From Tannerella sp. (lineage in GTDB: Bacteria > Bacteroidota > Bacteroidia > Bacteroidales > Tannerellaceae): a DNA stretch of 8,097 nt. Position 1 is the stretch's first letter; each line of letters opens with the position of its first letter. The stretch lies in assembly GCA_031282485.1 (NCBI GenBank), contig JAITDQ010000139.1, positions 1 to 8,097 of the forward strand, given 5' to 3'. The notes under the pieces are model-generated. The model did not search any database, was not told where the DNA came from, and was given only the letters and a program-made list of their open reading frames with translations. The position numbers were made by a program, and so were the translations under genes. Of this stretch, positions 7,925 to 8,097 are shown in pieces.

Positions 7925-8097
7925 GGAAATGCTCAGGCCACGGCCGGAAACGCTCAGGCCATGGCCGGAAATGCTCAGGCCATGGCCGGAAATGCTCAGG
8001 CCATGGCCGGAAACGCTCAGGCCATGGCCGGAAACGCTCAGGCCATGGCCGGAAACGCTCAGGCCATGGCCGGAAACGCTCAGGCCATGGCCGGAAA
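7844..8097 (+). pseudogene. Possible stop-interrupted reading frame leading into the heptapeptide repeat
   Basis: On the plus strand one frame is open from 7844 (after TAA at 7841-7843) to a TAG at 7919-7921. It includes ATG at 7901 followed by Arg-Leu-Phe-Gly-Ala and the stop. The same frame then continues past the TAG as PGNAQATAGNAQAMAGNAQA and stays open to the window edge, with a first internal ATG at 7961. It could be a broken small gene, a gene starting at 7961 and continuing beyond the window, or no gene at all. There is no evident ribosome binding site or Bacteroidetes promoter on this strand. The call is weak. Confidence 0.2.
7925..8097. repeat. 21-bp tandem repeat array, at least eight units
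   Basis: Eight full units (starting at 7925, 7946, 7967, 7988, 8009, 8030, 8051 and 8072) and the first 5 bases of a ninth are visible, and the array runs off the window. Each unit is 67% GC. Units differ only at an AAT/AAC position (T in units 1, 3 and 4; C in the others) and at one ACG/ATG position in unit 1. A degenerate extra copy may lie just upstream at about 7904-7924. In the plus frame of gene-like reading the unit encodes MAGNAQA. Each unit can also fold: TGGCC pairs with GGCCA, then a G-A mismatch, then GA with TC, around a 5-base loop. Neighbouring units join through the palindrome GGCCATGGCC. Function is unknown. Confidence 0.9.

Noticed and set aside
7925..8097. CRISPR array
   Set aside because: The 21-bp units are joined directly with no unique spacers, so it is a simple tandem repeat.

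Overview
The window carries one long gene cluster on the minus strand: a complete bacterial V/A-type ATPase (V-ATPase) operon of the short kind. It is read from about position 7700 leftward to about position 1, in the order E, DUF2764-like protein, A, B, D, I, K. The same short order is known from Bacteroidetes, Chlamydiae and spirochetes. The organism is most likely a member of the Bacteroidetes, probably Bacteroidales. The reasons are the DUF2764-type second gene, a perfect Bacteroidetes -7 promoter box (TAnnTTTG) in front of the first gene, mostly AT-rich leaders without Shine-Dalgarno sequences, and moderate GC in the genes with AT-rich gaps. Genus cannot be assigned from this window.

Layout, from right to left on the map. 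Positions 7925-8097 hold a GC-rich tandem repeat of 21-bp units, cut by the window edge. Positions 7649-7924 are an AT-rich intergenic stretch holding the likely operon promoter. Seven genes follow at 7648-146, packed with gaps of 1, 3, 9, 12, -4 (overlap) and 27 bp. After the last gene come two strong inverted repeats (89-130 and 8-77). The left one runs into a T-run on the operon strand at the window edge and is probably the transcription terminator.

How the genes work together: A and B form the A3B3 catalytic head, D is the central rotor shaft, E is a peripheral stalk, and I is the membrane stator with the essential arginine. K is the four-helix rotor-ring subunit. The usual genes for C (d), F and G/H are not in the cluster. 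The DUF2764-like protein has sequence features that resemble subunit C/d and may take its place. The ion-binding residues of K line up, at one constant offset, with the sodium site of Enterococcus hirae NtpK, so a sodium-coupled enzyme is predicted.

The operon itself is a known type. The least explained parts are the 21-bp repeat array at the right edge, the identity of the DUF2764-like protein, and the periodic inverted repeat at the left edge.
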